From assembly GCA_021776825.1 (NCBI GenBank), contig JAJFFG010000110.1, positions 1 through 64,000 on the forward strand: DNA of 64,000 bases, read 5' to 3'. Made by a program: the position numbers and the translations under genes. Shown here piece by piece: positions 50,846-58,771 of this stretch; positions within the stretch are counted from its first letter, which is position 1; each line of letters begins with the position of its first letter. The stretch comes from Planctomycetota bacterium. Its GTDB lineage: Bacteria; Planctomycetota; JAJSAM01; JAJVHW01. The notes beneath the pieces were generated by a model. It ran no database searches and was not told the origin of the DNA. It was given only the letters and a program-made list of their open reading frames with translations.

Positions 50846-52189
50846 ATGGCAAAGATCCGACCCCTCAGCGGCTTTCCCGAGTGGCTGCCCGAGCAACGGC
50901 TCGTGGAGCAGCGTGTGCTCGACGAGATCCGTGCACGCTTCGAGTCCTACGGGTTCGCGCCGGTCGAGACCCGATCGGTCGAGCCGTTGGAACAGCTCAC
51001 CTCCAAGGGTGCGACGGACAAGGAGATCTACGTTCTCCGCCGCATCCACGCCGGCGAGGGTGATCCCGACACCGGCTTCGGCCTGCACTTCGACCTGACC
51101 GTCCCGTTCGCGCGCTACGTGATGCAGCACCGCGGCGAGCTCGCGTACCCGTTCAAGCGCTATCAGATCCAGCGGGTCTGGCGCGGAGAGCGACCGCAGG
51201 TCGGCCGCTACCGCGAGTTCACGCAGGCCGACATCGACGTCGTCGATCTGGACTCGCTGTCGCTGTCGTTCGACGCCGAGATGCCGCGGCTACTGGCCGA
51301 GACGCTCGCGGCGCTGCCGCTGCCGCCGGTCGTGACCGGCATCAACAACCGCAAGGTGCTCGAGGGTCTGTATCGAGGGATTGGGATCGAGGAGGTCACC
51401 CCGGTTCTGCGCATCGCCGACAAGCTCGCCAAGATCGGCGCCGACAACGTTCGGCGACTGTTGGGCGAGGAGTGCGGACTCAGCGTTACGCAGGCGGACA
51501 CGTGTCTCGCCGCGGCGCAGATCCGATCGACGGACACGTCGTTCGTCGCCGCTGTCCGCGCCCTGGGCGTGACCCACGAATTGCTCGACGAGGGCCTCGA
51601 CGAACTCGCGTTCGTGATGGGTGAACTCGCCGACCTGCCCGCCGGCAGCGTCGTCGCTGACCTCTCCATCGCGCGTGGTCTCGACTACTACACCGGCACG
51701 GTCTACGAGGCGGTGATGCCGAGTCGTCCGGAACTCGGCACAGTCTGCGCGGGCGGTCGCTACGACAACCTCGTCGGCGGCTCGGGCAACGTTCGGCTGC
51801 CGGGGGTCGGCATCTCGATCGGCGTCACGCGCATGCTCGCGCCGATCCTCGCGAAGAAGCAGCTCGCGGCGTCGCGTTCGGTGCCGACCTGTGTACTCGT
51901 GACGTTGCCGGCCGACGAGGCGCGCGGCGTCGCCCGCGACGTCACGAGGTCGCTCCGGGCTCGTGGCGTGCCGACCGAGACGTACCACGCTCCCGCGAAG
52001 TTCGGGAAGCAGCTGAAGTACGCCCAGAAGCGCGGCATCCCCTTCGTCTGGTTCGTTCCGACCGATGCCGCTGCGCCGCACGAGGTGAAGGACCTGCGTA
52101 GCGGCGAGCAGATTGTCGCCGATCCCGCCGTGTGGTCGCCGCCGGATGCGGACCTACGACCCTCGATCGTGCGCAGCGGCGCGGGCTAG
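50846..52189 (+). CDS. hisS: Histidine--tRNA ligase
   Basis: 447 residues, full length for a class II histidyl-tRNA synthetase. Motif 2 is in KRYQIQRVWRGERPQVGRYR followed by EFTQADIDVV; the histidine-specific element ARGLDYYTGTVYEA and the motif 3 region GISIGVTRMLAPIL are intact. The C-terminal anticodon-binding domain begins near residue 345 (TCVLVTLPADEARG). It charges tRNA-His with histidine in the cytoplasm. The ATG is 17 bases after a TAGGGT box with only a weak ribosome binding site. It ends directly against the convergent phosphotransferase gene. Confidence 0.96.
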   Translation: MAKIRPLSGFPEWLPEQRLVEQRVLDEIRARFESYGFAPVETRSVEPLEQLTSKGATDKEIYVLRRIHAGEGDPDTGFGLHFDLTVPFARYVMQHRGELAYPFKRYQIQRVWRGERPQVGRYREFTQADIDVVDLDSLSLSFDAEMPRLLAETLAALPLPPVVTGINNRKVLEGLYRGIGIEEVTPVLRIADKLAKIGADNVRRLLGEECGLSVTQADTCLAAAQIRSTDTSFVAAVRALGVTHELLDEGLDELAFVMGELADLPAGSVVADLSIARGLDYYTGTVYEAVMPSRPELGTVCAGGRYDNLVGGSGNVRLPGVGISIGVTRMLAPILAKKQLAASRSVPTCVLVTLPADEARGVARDVTRSLRARGVPTETYHAPAKFGKQLKYAQKRGIPFVWFVPTDAAAPHEVKDLRSGEQIVADPAVWSPPDADLRPSIVRSGAG

Positions 52190-53119
52190 CTAGCGCAGGA
52201 GCTCGGCGACGCGGTCCGGTAGCCGCGCGTGGATCCACGCGGTCCACTCCGCTTCGGTGTCACGGCTGCCCAGGTCGATGCACCACACCATGACGGAGAC
52301 GGCCGACAGGCGGATGCGCTTCTCGAAGTCCGCGTCCATCGGACGGTCGTAGGCCGCGAGTGCGGGCAGCAGGAACGCGTCGCCGAATGCTATCGTGCCG
52401 CCGACGATGTCGCCGTGCGGTGACGCCATCGAGAAGTCGGCCCAGTCGATCACGCCCGTGAGCCGGCCGTCCTCGTCCGTCAGAATGTGGTCGTCGCCGA
52501 GGTCGCAGTGGATACCGCATGACGTCGGGGCATCGGCCACGTCGATCGCCACCGCCGCCCGAACGTCCCGCACCAGGGATGCGGGAAGTGTGTCGGCGAT
52601 GAGGTCGAGCGACGTCAGTGCCTTCTCTCGTCGATGCGCGGTGCTCCCCTTCGCCGGGTCTTCCGGGACGGCGATCCCGTCATACGCCGATCGAGGGATT
52701 GCGTGCAGCGCGGTCAGGAACGTGGCGAGCTGCGCGGCCACGCGTCCGGCGTGCGGCCAGTCGGGGGCGCGCTGCTGGAGCTGGACTCCAGGGAGGCGCG
52801 GATACCCGGCGAACGGGTAGGGCACGGTGGACGACGTGTACGGACCGCGCGCCCGCGGCACTGGCGCGGACACGTGCGACCGGATGACGTCCAGCACGTC
52901 GACCTCGCGCAGGAGATGCGGCACGCGATCCGCCCGTTTGGGGAAGCGGTAGATCCACCGCGCTCCGTCGACTTCGATCTCGTACGCGAAGTTGTCCCAT
53001 CCCGCTCCGACGAATGCGACGTCGCCGAGGGTCGCGCCCGGAAGCGCGTCGCGGAGCGCCGTGCGCACCTGCTCGGCGGTGAGCTCGTGATCCGGTGTCC
53101 ACGGCAGTGGGTTGGACAT
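52190..53119 (-). CDS. Aminoglycoside phosphotransferase (APH) family kinase-like protein
   Basis: 309 residues with the APH/choline-kinase fold. ATP-binding start WDNFAYEIEVDGARWIYRFP, catalytic loop HCDLGDDHILTDEDGRL (Brenner-type HxDxxxxH, the usual Asn replaced by His) and the metal-binding VIDWADFSMASPHGD. Many such genes phosphorylate small molecules other than antibiotics, so resistance should not be assumed. Its stop codon abuts the hisS stop. Confidence 0.85.
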   Translation of the reverse strand: MSNPLPWTPDHELTAEQVRTALRDALPGATLGDVAFVGAGWDNFAYEIEVDGARWIYRFPKRADRVPHLLREVDVLDVIRSHVSAPVPRARGPYTSSTVPYPFAGYPRLPGVQLQQRAPDWPHAGRVAAQLATFLTALHAIPRSAYDGIAVPEDPAKGSTAHRREKALTSLDLIADTLPASLVRDVRAAVAIDVADAPTSCGIHCDLGDDHILTDEDGRLTGVIDWADFSMASPHGDIVGGTIAFGDAFLLPALAAYDRPMDADFEKRIRLSAVSVMVWCIDLGSRDTEAEWTAWIHARLPDRVAELLR

Positions 53120-53186
53120 GGCGGGCTGGGCGGTCAGAGGTCGAGGCCGAACGATCGGCCGTGTCGAGCAGCGGGGGCTGTCCCCA

Positions 53187-54650
53187 TCACGCGATCGTAG
53201 CGTCCTGCCCCTCCGGAGAGATCCGCGCCAGCGAGATCCGCACAGCGACGGCCGCGATGATCAGCAGGATCAGGCAGGCCGTCTCACCGCCACCGGCGCG
53301 CCACCGGAACCCGAACGACGCAGCGGCTGCGCCGATCAGCGCCGCTTGGGCGAGGAAGGGCACGAAGCCGAGGACGACGGCGACACCCTGGGCCCGGCCG
53401 ATGAACGGCGCCAGCGAGAGTGCCAGCACGAGTGGGGCACCGATCACGAGACCGATCACTGAGCCCATGGCCACGAGCGCGCCGAACGAGATCCCGAGCA
53501 ACAGGAACAGCGTGCGCGCGGTGCCGGCCCGACCCTGCGCTCGCAGCGTCGCGTTCGCCATGACGAGCGGGAGCAGGAACGCCAGACCGACGATCGCGAA
53601 CCAGGTCCGACCGAGCAGTGAGGACCCGAGCATCAGGTAGGGGCCGCCGAAGGGCTCGGACCTCGCATCGTCGTCGAGCTCCGCCAGCTCCACGGCCAGC
53701 GCGGTCAGAACGCGCGCGGAGTCGTCCAGCCGATCGCGGTCGACGAGCTCCATCGAGTCCTGCGCGCTGTGGTAACCGGAGAAGAAGTTCGTCAGTGACG
53801 AACCCGTCAGCATCGACGCCGGTACGCCCTGCTCGAGGTACGCGCCCGCGTCGCTGCCCGTCAGCACGCCGATCACGCGCACCGCGCCTTGGTAGAACGG
53901 CCCGAACATCGGGTCGCCGAGCCCGACGTCGATCCCGACGTGTCGCGCCGCTGCGAGCGACTGCGCGGGCAGCCACGCGGGCGGTCCGCCCGGGGCGTCC
54001 CACGCGAAGCCGTGCGGCAGCGTGTGCATCACCAACCGGTCCTCGGTCCAACCGACGAGTTCGACGGCCACCGCCGCCCGGACGCGCGCGCGCCCCTCGT
54101 CGCCCAGGTCGAAGACGCGCGCCTTCGAGCCGATCAGACCTGACTCCTCACCGTCGAAGAGCGCCAACTCGACGTCACATCCTGGGGGCTCGCCCGCCGC
54201 GATGACCCGTGCGGCTTCGATGATGATTGCGATGGCGCCACCATCGTCGATGGCGCCCGGTGCGGCCGGCACGGTGTCGTGGTGCGCGGCGAGCACGACG
54301 ACCTGGGAACGGTCGCGGCCGGGGATCACGCCGTGCACGTTGACGACGCGCGGATACCACGCCGTGCCGGTCTCGTGCGTGATGATCTCGACGTCCGCGA
54401 CGCCCGCGGCACGCAGCTGATCCGCGATCCACTCCGGAGCGCCGGAGTAGCCAGCCTGCCCCGGTGCGCGGAACGCGAAGCGCTCCTGCAGTTCGGAGAG
54501 CGTCGCGTGCGAACGACCCGCCTCGAGACGGCCGATCGCCGCATCGATGGCCTCCGGCGCCGTGACCGACGTGCGGCCCGCGACAAGGCCCACCGCGAGC
54601 ACCGCCACCGAGGCGGCACCACAGAGCATCACGCGGCGAACCGGGTCCAT
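53187..54650 (-). CDS. M28 family zinc peptidase with C-terminal membrane helices
   Basis: 487 residues. An N-terminal hydrophobic helix leads to an M28 aminopeptidase domain (about residues 50-310): VVVLAAHHDTVPAAPGAIDD gives the HxD and aspartate zinc ligands, ALFDGEESGLIGS the catalytic Glu-Glu, and SGYHSAQDSMELVD the last histidine. Four membrane helices close the protein (LLGRTWFAIVGLAFLLPLVM and three more). It probably releases N-terminal amino acids from peptides outside the inner membrane. ATG 54650 lies 6 bases after a TAGAGT box with no ribosome binding site. Confidence 0.88.
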   Translation of the reverse strand: MDPVRRVMLCGAASVAVLAVGLVAGRTSVTAPEAIDAAIGRLEAGRSHATLSELQERFAFRAPGQAGYSGAPEWIADQLRAAGVADVEIITHETGTAWYPRVVNVHGVIPGRDRSQVVVLAAHHDTVPAAPGAIDDGGAIAIIIEAARVIAAGEPPGCDVELALFDGEESGLIGSKARVFDLGDEGRARVRAAVAVELVGWTEDRLVMHTLPHGFAWDAPGGPPAWLPAQSLAAARHVGIDVGLGDPMFGPFYQGAVRVIGVLTGSDAGAYLEQGVPASMLTGSSLTNFFSGYHSAQDSMELVDRDRLDDSARVLTALAVELAELDDDARSEPFGGPYLMLGSSLLGRTWFAIVGLAFLLPLVMANATLRAQGRAGTARTLFLLLGISFGALVAMGSVIGLVIGAPLVLALSLAPFIGRAQGVAVVLGFVPFLAQAALIGAAAASFGFRWRAGGGETACLILLIIAAVAVRISLARISPEGQDATIA

Positions 54651-54656
54651 CGCCCG

Positions 54657-54662
54657 ACTCTA
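54657..54662 (-). promoter_or_regulatory. TANNNT -10 box of a leaderless promoter (minus strand)
   Basis: TAGAGT, then CGGGCG, then ATG at 54650. Confidence 0.5.
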
Positions 54663-54678
54663 CACGTCTCCGCGAGAG

Positions 54679-57339
54679 TCAGAGCGCGGCGAGGCGTTCG
54701 TTCAGAGCCGCGATGGTCGTTGCCAACGCCGCGGCATCCGCGCGTGCGCGCTCGACGGCGACGGGCTTGGCACGCGTCACGAAGTTCTCGTTCGCGAGAC
54801 GCGCGTCGACGCCGGCCTTCTGTTTCTGGGTCTTCTCGAGCTGCTTCGTCAGCCGCTCGCGCATGGCTTCCCGATCGGCTGCACCGAGCGCCACCGCCGC
54901 CTCGAACTCCGGATCGACTGCCACGGCAGCGCCCTCGGGCAGCGCGTCGTTCGCGCCCACGAATGTGATCGACGCCGCGCGCACCCGGCTCTCGATCACC
55001 GCGCTCGCCGCCTGCAGATCGCCCGCGTGTGCCCGCGCCTTGATCGTCAGCTCGATCTTGGCACTCGGTTCGAGCTCCTGCTCCGCACGGAGGCGATTGA
55101 CGCTCGAGATGAGCCGCACGGCAGCATCGATGCCCGCCACCGCCTTCGGGTCGCGCCCCGCGGACACCGGCCACGCCGCGCGGATGAGCATTCCCTCGGC
55201 GCCGCACTCGGCCCACAGGTGCTCCGTCACGAACGGCATGAACGGATGCAGCAGCTTCAGGTACGTGAGCAGCGCGTGGAACAGCACCTCGCGTGTCTCG
55301 TCGAGCGCCGACAGCTCGTCGACCTTGATCGCCTCGAGGTACTGATCACAGAACTCGTCCCAGAACGACGCGCGGATCGACTCGGCGGCGTCGCCGAAGT
55401 GCCAGCCGCCGAAGCGAGCATCCACCTGCGACACGAGCCCGTCGATGCGCGTGAGCATCCACGCGTTCATCGGGTGCGTGACATTGGCCGGCGCTGTACC
55501 GGACGGGCGTTCGTCGCCCACCTTCATCAGCACGAGCTTCGTGGCGTTCCAGAGCTTGTTGATCAACCGCCTGCAGCCGATCAGTCGCTCCTTGCCAAGC
55601 TTCAGGTCCTTACCCGGCGCGTTGCCGAGCATCAGCGACAGGCGCAGCACGTCGGTGCCGTGCTCCGCGATCGTGTCGAGCGGATCGATCGACGTCTCGG
55701 GCTTCGACTTCGACATCTTGTCGCCGTCGCGGTCGAGGACCAGTCCGTGCAGGTACACCGTGCGGAACGGCACCTCACCCGTCGCATAGCACGTTGCGAG
55801 CACCATCCGCGCGACCCAGAAGAAGAGGATGTCGTAGCCCGTCTCCATCACGGCGGTCGGGTGGAACTTCTGGAAGTCGGGACTCTGCGCGAGCAGCTCC
55901 GGCAGCTCGAGCGACGGGTCCTGCGCGAGTTCCGGATCGATCAGCGTCGACCACGTCCAGAGTGCCGACGAGAACCAGGTGTCGAGCGTGTCCGGGTCCT
56001 GCACCCAACCGTCGCCATCGGGCGGCGTGTGACCGACGTACGGATCGTCGCCATTGCGCGTCCACACCGGGATTCGGTGTCCCCACCAGATCTGACGCGA
56101 GATGCACCAGTCGCGCAGGTTGTCGATCCAGTGGAAGTACTTGCGCTGCTCGTGCTCCGGGAGGATCTCGATGTCGCCCGACTCGACGGCGTCGCGCATC
56201 AGTTCGCGCAGGCTGAGGAGTCCGTTCTTCCACGGCACCGCGCGCTTGTTCACGTCCACGAACCACTGCTCCTTCGGCAGCGGCTCGACGGGCATCTTCG
56301 AGCGGTAGCAAAGCGAGATCGCCTGCTCGTAGTCCTTCACCTCGGCGAGCAGTCCGGCGGCTTCGAGCTCCGCCGCGAACGCCGTGCGGCACTCGGTCAC
56401 GGTCATGCCCGCGTAGTGCTCGCCGGCGGCGGCGGTCATGCGGCCGTCCTCGCCGATGACCTGCACGATCGCGAGCCCGTGTCGCCCGGCGATCTCGAAG
56501 TCCACCATGCTGTGCGCGGGCGTCACGCCGAGGCAGCCGGTGCCGAACTCCGGGTCGACCTCCTCGTCGGCCACCACCTTCACGGTGATCGTCGGCCCCT
56601 TCGGCCAGCTCACCTCGTACGTCTTCCCGACGTGCTCCTTGTAGCGCTCGTCGTCGGGGTGCACGGCCACGGCGGTATCGCCGAGCTTCGTCTCGGGGCG
56701 ACTCGTCCCCACGAGGAACGGGCCGTAGCGCAGCGTGTAGAACTTCGCTTGTCGCGTCTCGTGGTAGATCTCGTCGTCGGACACCGTCGTCTGCAGGTGC
56801 GGGTCCCAGTTGACGATGCGCGGACCGCGGTAGATGAGGCCGTCGCGGTACATCCGCGAGAACACCTCGTTCACGCAGCGGTTGAGCTGCTGGTCCATCG
56901 TGAAGCGCTCGCGCGACCAGTCGCACGAACTGCCCATCGCGCGGATCTGGCTGCGGATCGTCGCGCGCGACTCCTCCACGAACTCCGCGATGCGACGCAC
57001 CAGCCCTTCGCGCCCGAGTTCGCCGCGCGGGTCCGCCATGCCCTCGTCCTGGAGCTTGCGGATCACCACGGCCTCGGTGGCGATGGCGGCGTGGTCCGTG
57101 CCGGGCAGCCAGAGCACCTCGCACCCGGCCATGCGCTTCCAGCGCGCCATGGCGTCCTCGATCGCGAGCATGATCGAGTGCCCGAGGTGCAGCGTGCCGG
57201 TGGCGTTCGGCGGCGGCATCGAGATCGTGAAGGGCTCGCGGTCCGAGGTCGCGTCCGCGACGAACGCGCCGGCGGTCTCCCAGCGGCGGTAGATCGCTTC
57301 CTCGTGCTCGTGCGGTTCCCAGTGCTTCGCGAGCGCCAT
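54679..57339 (-). CDS. valS: Valine--tRNA ligase
   Basis: 886 residues, full length. The class I signature is PPPNATGTLHLGHS (HIGH as HLGH) and the KMSKS loop is DKMSKSKPETSIDPLD. The editing domain carries TSRPETKLGDTAVAVHPDD. The C-terminal coiled coil (KTQKQKAGVDARLANENFV) is typical of bacterial ValRS. It charges tRNA-Val and edits mischarged threonine. ATG 57339 is chosen over an in-frame upstream start because GGAGA lies about 9 bases before it and the family begins at this point (AKHWEPHEHEEAIYRRWE). A TACGAT box lies further upstream. Confidence 0.96.
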   Translation of the reverse strand: MALAKHWEPHEHEEAIYRRWETAGAFVADATSDREPFTISMPPPNATGTLHLGHSIMLAIEDAMARWKRMAGCEVLWLPGTDHAAIATEAVVIRKLQDEGMADPRGELGREGLVRRIAEFVEESRATIRSQIRAMGSSCDWSRERFTMDQQLNRCVNEVFSRMYRDGLIYRGPRIVNWDPHLQTTVSDDEIYHETRQAKFYTLRYGPFLVGTSRPETKLGDTAVAVHPDDERYKEHVGKTYEVSWPKGPTITVKVVADEEVDPEFGTGCLGVTPAHSMVDFEIAGRHGLAIVQVIGEDGRMTAAAGEHYAGMTVTECRTAFAAELEAAGLLAEVKDYEQAISLCYRSKMPVEPLPKEQWFVDVNKRAVPWKNGLLSLRELMRDAVESGDIEILPEHEQRKYFHWIDNLRDWCISRQIWWGHRIPVWTRNGDDPYVGHTPPDGDGWVQDPDTLDTWFSSALWTWSTLIDPELAQDPSLELPELLAQSPDFQKFHPTAVMETGYDILFFWVARMVLATCYATGEVPFRTVYLHGLVLDRDGDKMSKSKPETSIDPLDTIAEHGTDVLRLSLMLGNAPGKDLKLGKERLIGCRRLINKLWNATKLVLMKVGDERPSGTAPANVTHPMNAWMLTRIDGLVSQVDARFGGWHFGDAAESIRASFWDEFCDQYLEAIKVDELSALDETREVLFHALLTYLKLLHPFMPFVTEHLWAECGAEGMLIRAAWPVSAGRDPKAVAGIDAAVRLISSVNRLRAEQELEPSAKIELTIKARAHAGDLQAASAVIESRVRAASITFVGANDALPEGAAVAVDPEFEAAVALGAADREAMRERLTKQLEKTQKQKAGVDARLANENFVTRAKPVAVERARADAAALATTIAALNERLAAL

Positions 57340-57487
57340 GGTTCGTCTCCGGCCGCCGTGACGGCGTGCCACGGTCGGTTCTGGGATCGTAGCGACCGGC
57401 TGCTAGGACACCGACCGCAGCCGGGGCGGTGCGCGAAGTTCGTGAGGACGCGGTACTCTGCGGCTCGCCCGTCGCCGAGGAGTCCCC

Positions 57488-58744
57488 ATGCATCGCGTCA
57501 TCGCCACCGTCGCCCTGATCGCCGCCCTCGCCGGGCCGGCGTTCGCTGCTGAACTCCCGTGGCGCGACAGCGTCGACGCGGCCCTCGCCGCGTCGACCGA
57601 GAGCGGCCGACCGGTCCTCGTGGCTCTGTTCATTCCGTACGCAGAGCGCGACGTCGAGAGACAGGACCCGGCGCTCCTCGCCGAGGACCTCAGGCCGCGC
57701 CTCGGTGACTTCGAGCTCGCCCGCGCGAACCTGTTTGCGCACCCGGAGTGGCGTCGCGGCAACATCTGGAAGATGCCGCGCTACGTGTTCCTGCGCGCGG
57801 ACGGCGTCGTGGTGCACGACCACCGGAAGGCTATCTCGGGCGACGCGCTCGACGCATTCGCCGACTCCCGCGACGAGCTCACGAAACTCGAGGAGCGAGT
57901 CGCCCACGGGGACCCGTTCAACGCCCAGCGCGCGCTGGCCCGCTGGCACTCCGAGCACCTGAACGGTCAGCTCGCCGCGACCGGGTTCCGTGCGGCGCTC
58001 GCCGCCACCGAGTCGACCGAACGCAGCCTGCCCCTGCTGATGGAACTCTCGAAGGTCTGTGTCCGGCGCGGCTCTCCGTGGCAGGACGAGGAGACGGCGC
58101 GGTGGGCACTGGCGCGGATCGCGGAGCTCGATCCCGACGATGCCGTCGGCTATGAGAGTCAGGCGGCGCTGCGCGGCATCGAGGTGACGGTCGAGGTCGG
58201 ACGACTCGGCGAGGCCGTCGAACAGGCGGCGGCGTTCCTCGCGGCCCGGCCGAAGCACGCGCTTGCCGGCGATGTCCTGACGCGACAAATCTACGCGCTC
58301 ACGCGGCAGGGCGACTACGCGGCTGCGTACGCCGTGCTCGCGAAGCGGAGCGCGTACCGGCTCGACGCGCCGACCGAGAAGCGCCTCCTCAAGACGACAC
58401 AGGCTGTCTTCCGTCAGGCGATGCTCAGGCGTCAGGCCGACGCCGAGCCACCGAGCATGGACGCCTGCATCGCGCTGCTCCAGAGCGTGCACGACAACCC
58501 GCCGATCGGCTTCATGGAACGGTACCTGCGCCGCGCCCTGCTCGACGAGTCGGCTGAGGGCGTGAAGCTCCGCGGCGCCCGGTTCGAACTGGCGAACCAG
58601 CTGTCCTCGGGCGACGCCGCCGCCCGTGCCGAGGCCGCCGCCCTGCTCGATCTGGTCGTCGCCGAGGGCGACGAGCTCCCGGAGCGTGAGCAGCGCGAGG
58701 TCGCGCGTCTCCGGAAGCGTCTCGGAGTCGGCGGCGACGAGTGA
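57488..58744 (+). CDS. Exported thioredoxin-fold protein with TPR-like region
   Basis: 418 residues. Signal peptide (VIATVALIAALAGPAFAAEL). Residues about 22-135 have a thioredoxin-like fold pattern (SGRPVLVALFIPYAERDVER, IWKMPRYVFLRADGVVVHDH) but no CxxC, so it is not a thiol oxidoreductase. The rest is helical and TPR-like (AVGYESQAALRGIEVTVEVG, GDYAAAYAVLAKRS). The fold opening resembles that of the selenoprotein at 21057, without redox residues. GAGGAG precedes the ATG and a TACTCT box is at 57454-57459. Function unknown. Confidence 0.7.
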   Translation: MHRVIATVALIAALAGPAFAAELPWRDSVDAALAASTESGRPVLVALFIPYAERDVERQDPALLAEDLRPRLGDFELARANLFAHPEWRRGNIWKMPRYVFLRADGVVVHDHRKAISGDALDAFADSRDELTKLEERVAHGDPFNAQRALARWHSEHLNGQLAATGFRAALAATESTERSLPLLMELSKVCVRRGSPWQDEETARWALARIAELDPDDAVGYESQAALRGIEVTVEVGRLGEAVEQAAAFLAARPKHALAGDVLTRQIYALTRQGDYAAAYAVLAKRSAYRLDAPTEKRLLKTTQAVFRQAMLRRQADAEPPSMDACIALLQSVHDNPPIGFMERYLRRALLDESAEGVKLRGARFELANQLSSGDAAARAEAAALLDLVVAEGDELPEREQREVARLRKRLGVGGDE

Positions 58745-58758
58745 GCGACGCCGTCCGA

Positions 58759-58764
58759 TAGCCT
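58759..58764 (+). promoter_or_regulatory. TANNNT -10 box of a leaderless promoter
   Basis: TAGCCT followed by 7 bases and the GTG at 58772; no ribosome binding site. It would drive the triplet of paralogous membrane proteins. Confidence 0.5.
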
Positions 58765-58771
58765 CGACTCG

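Noticed and set aside
52190-53119. Antibiotic resistance gene
   Set aside because: The APH fold is clear, but the family is broad and nothing in context supports resistance.
54547-57552. 1,001-codon open frame on the plus strand
   Set aside because: Antisense shadow of valS and of the M28 peptidase gene start.
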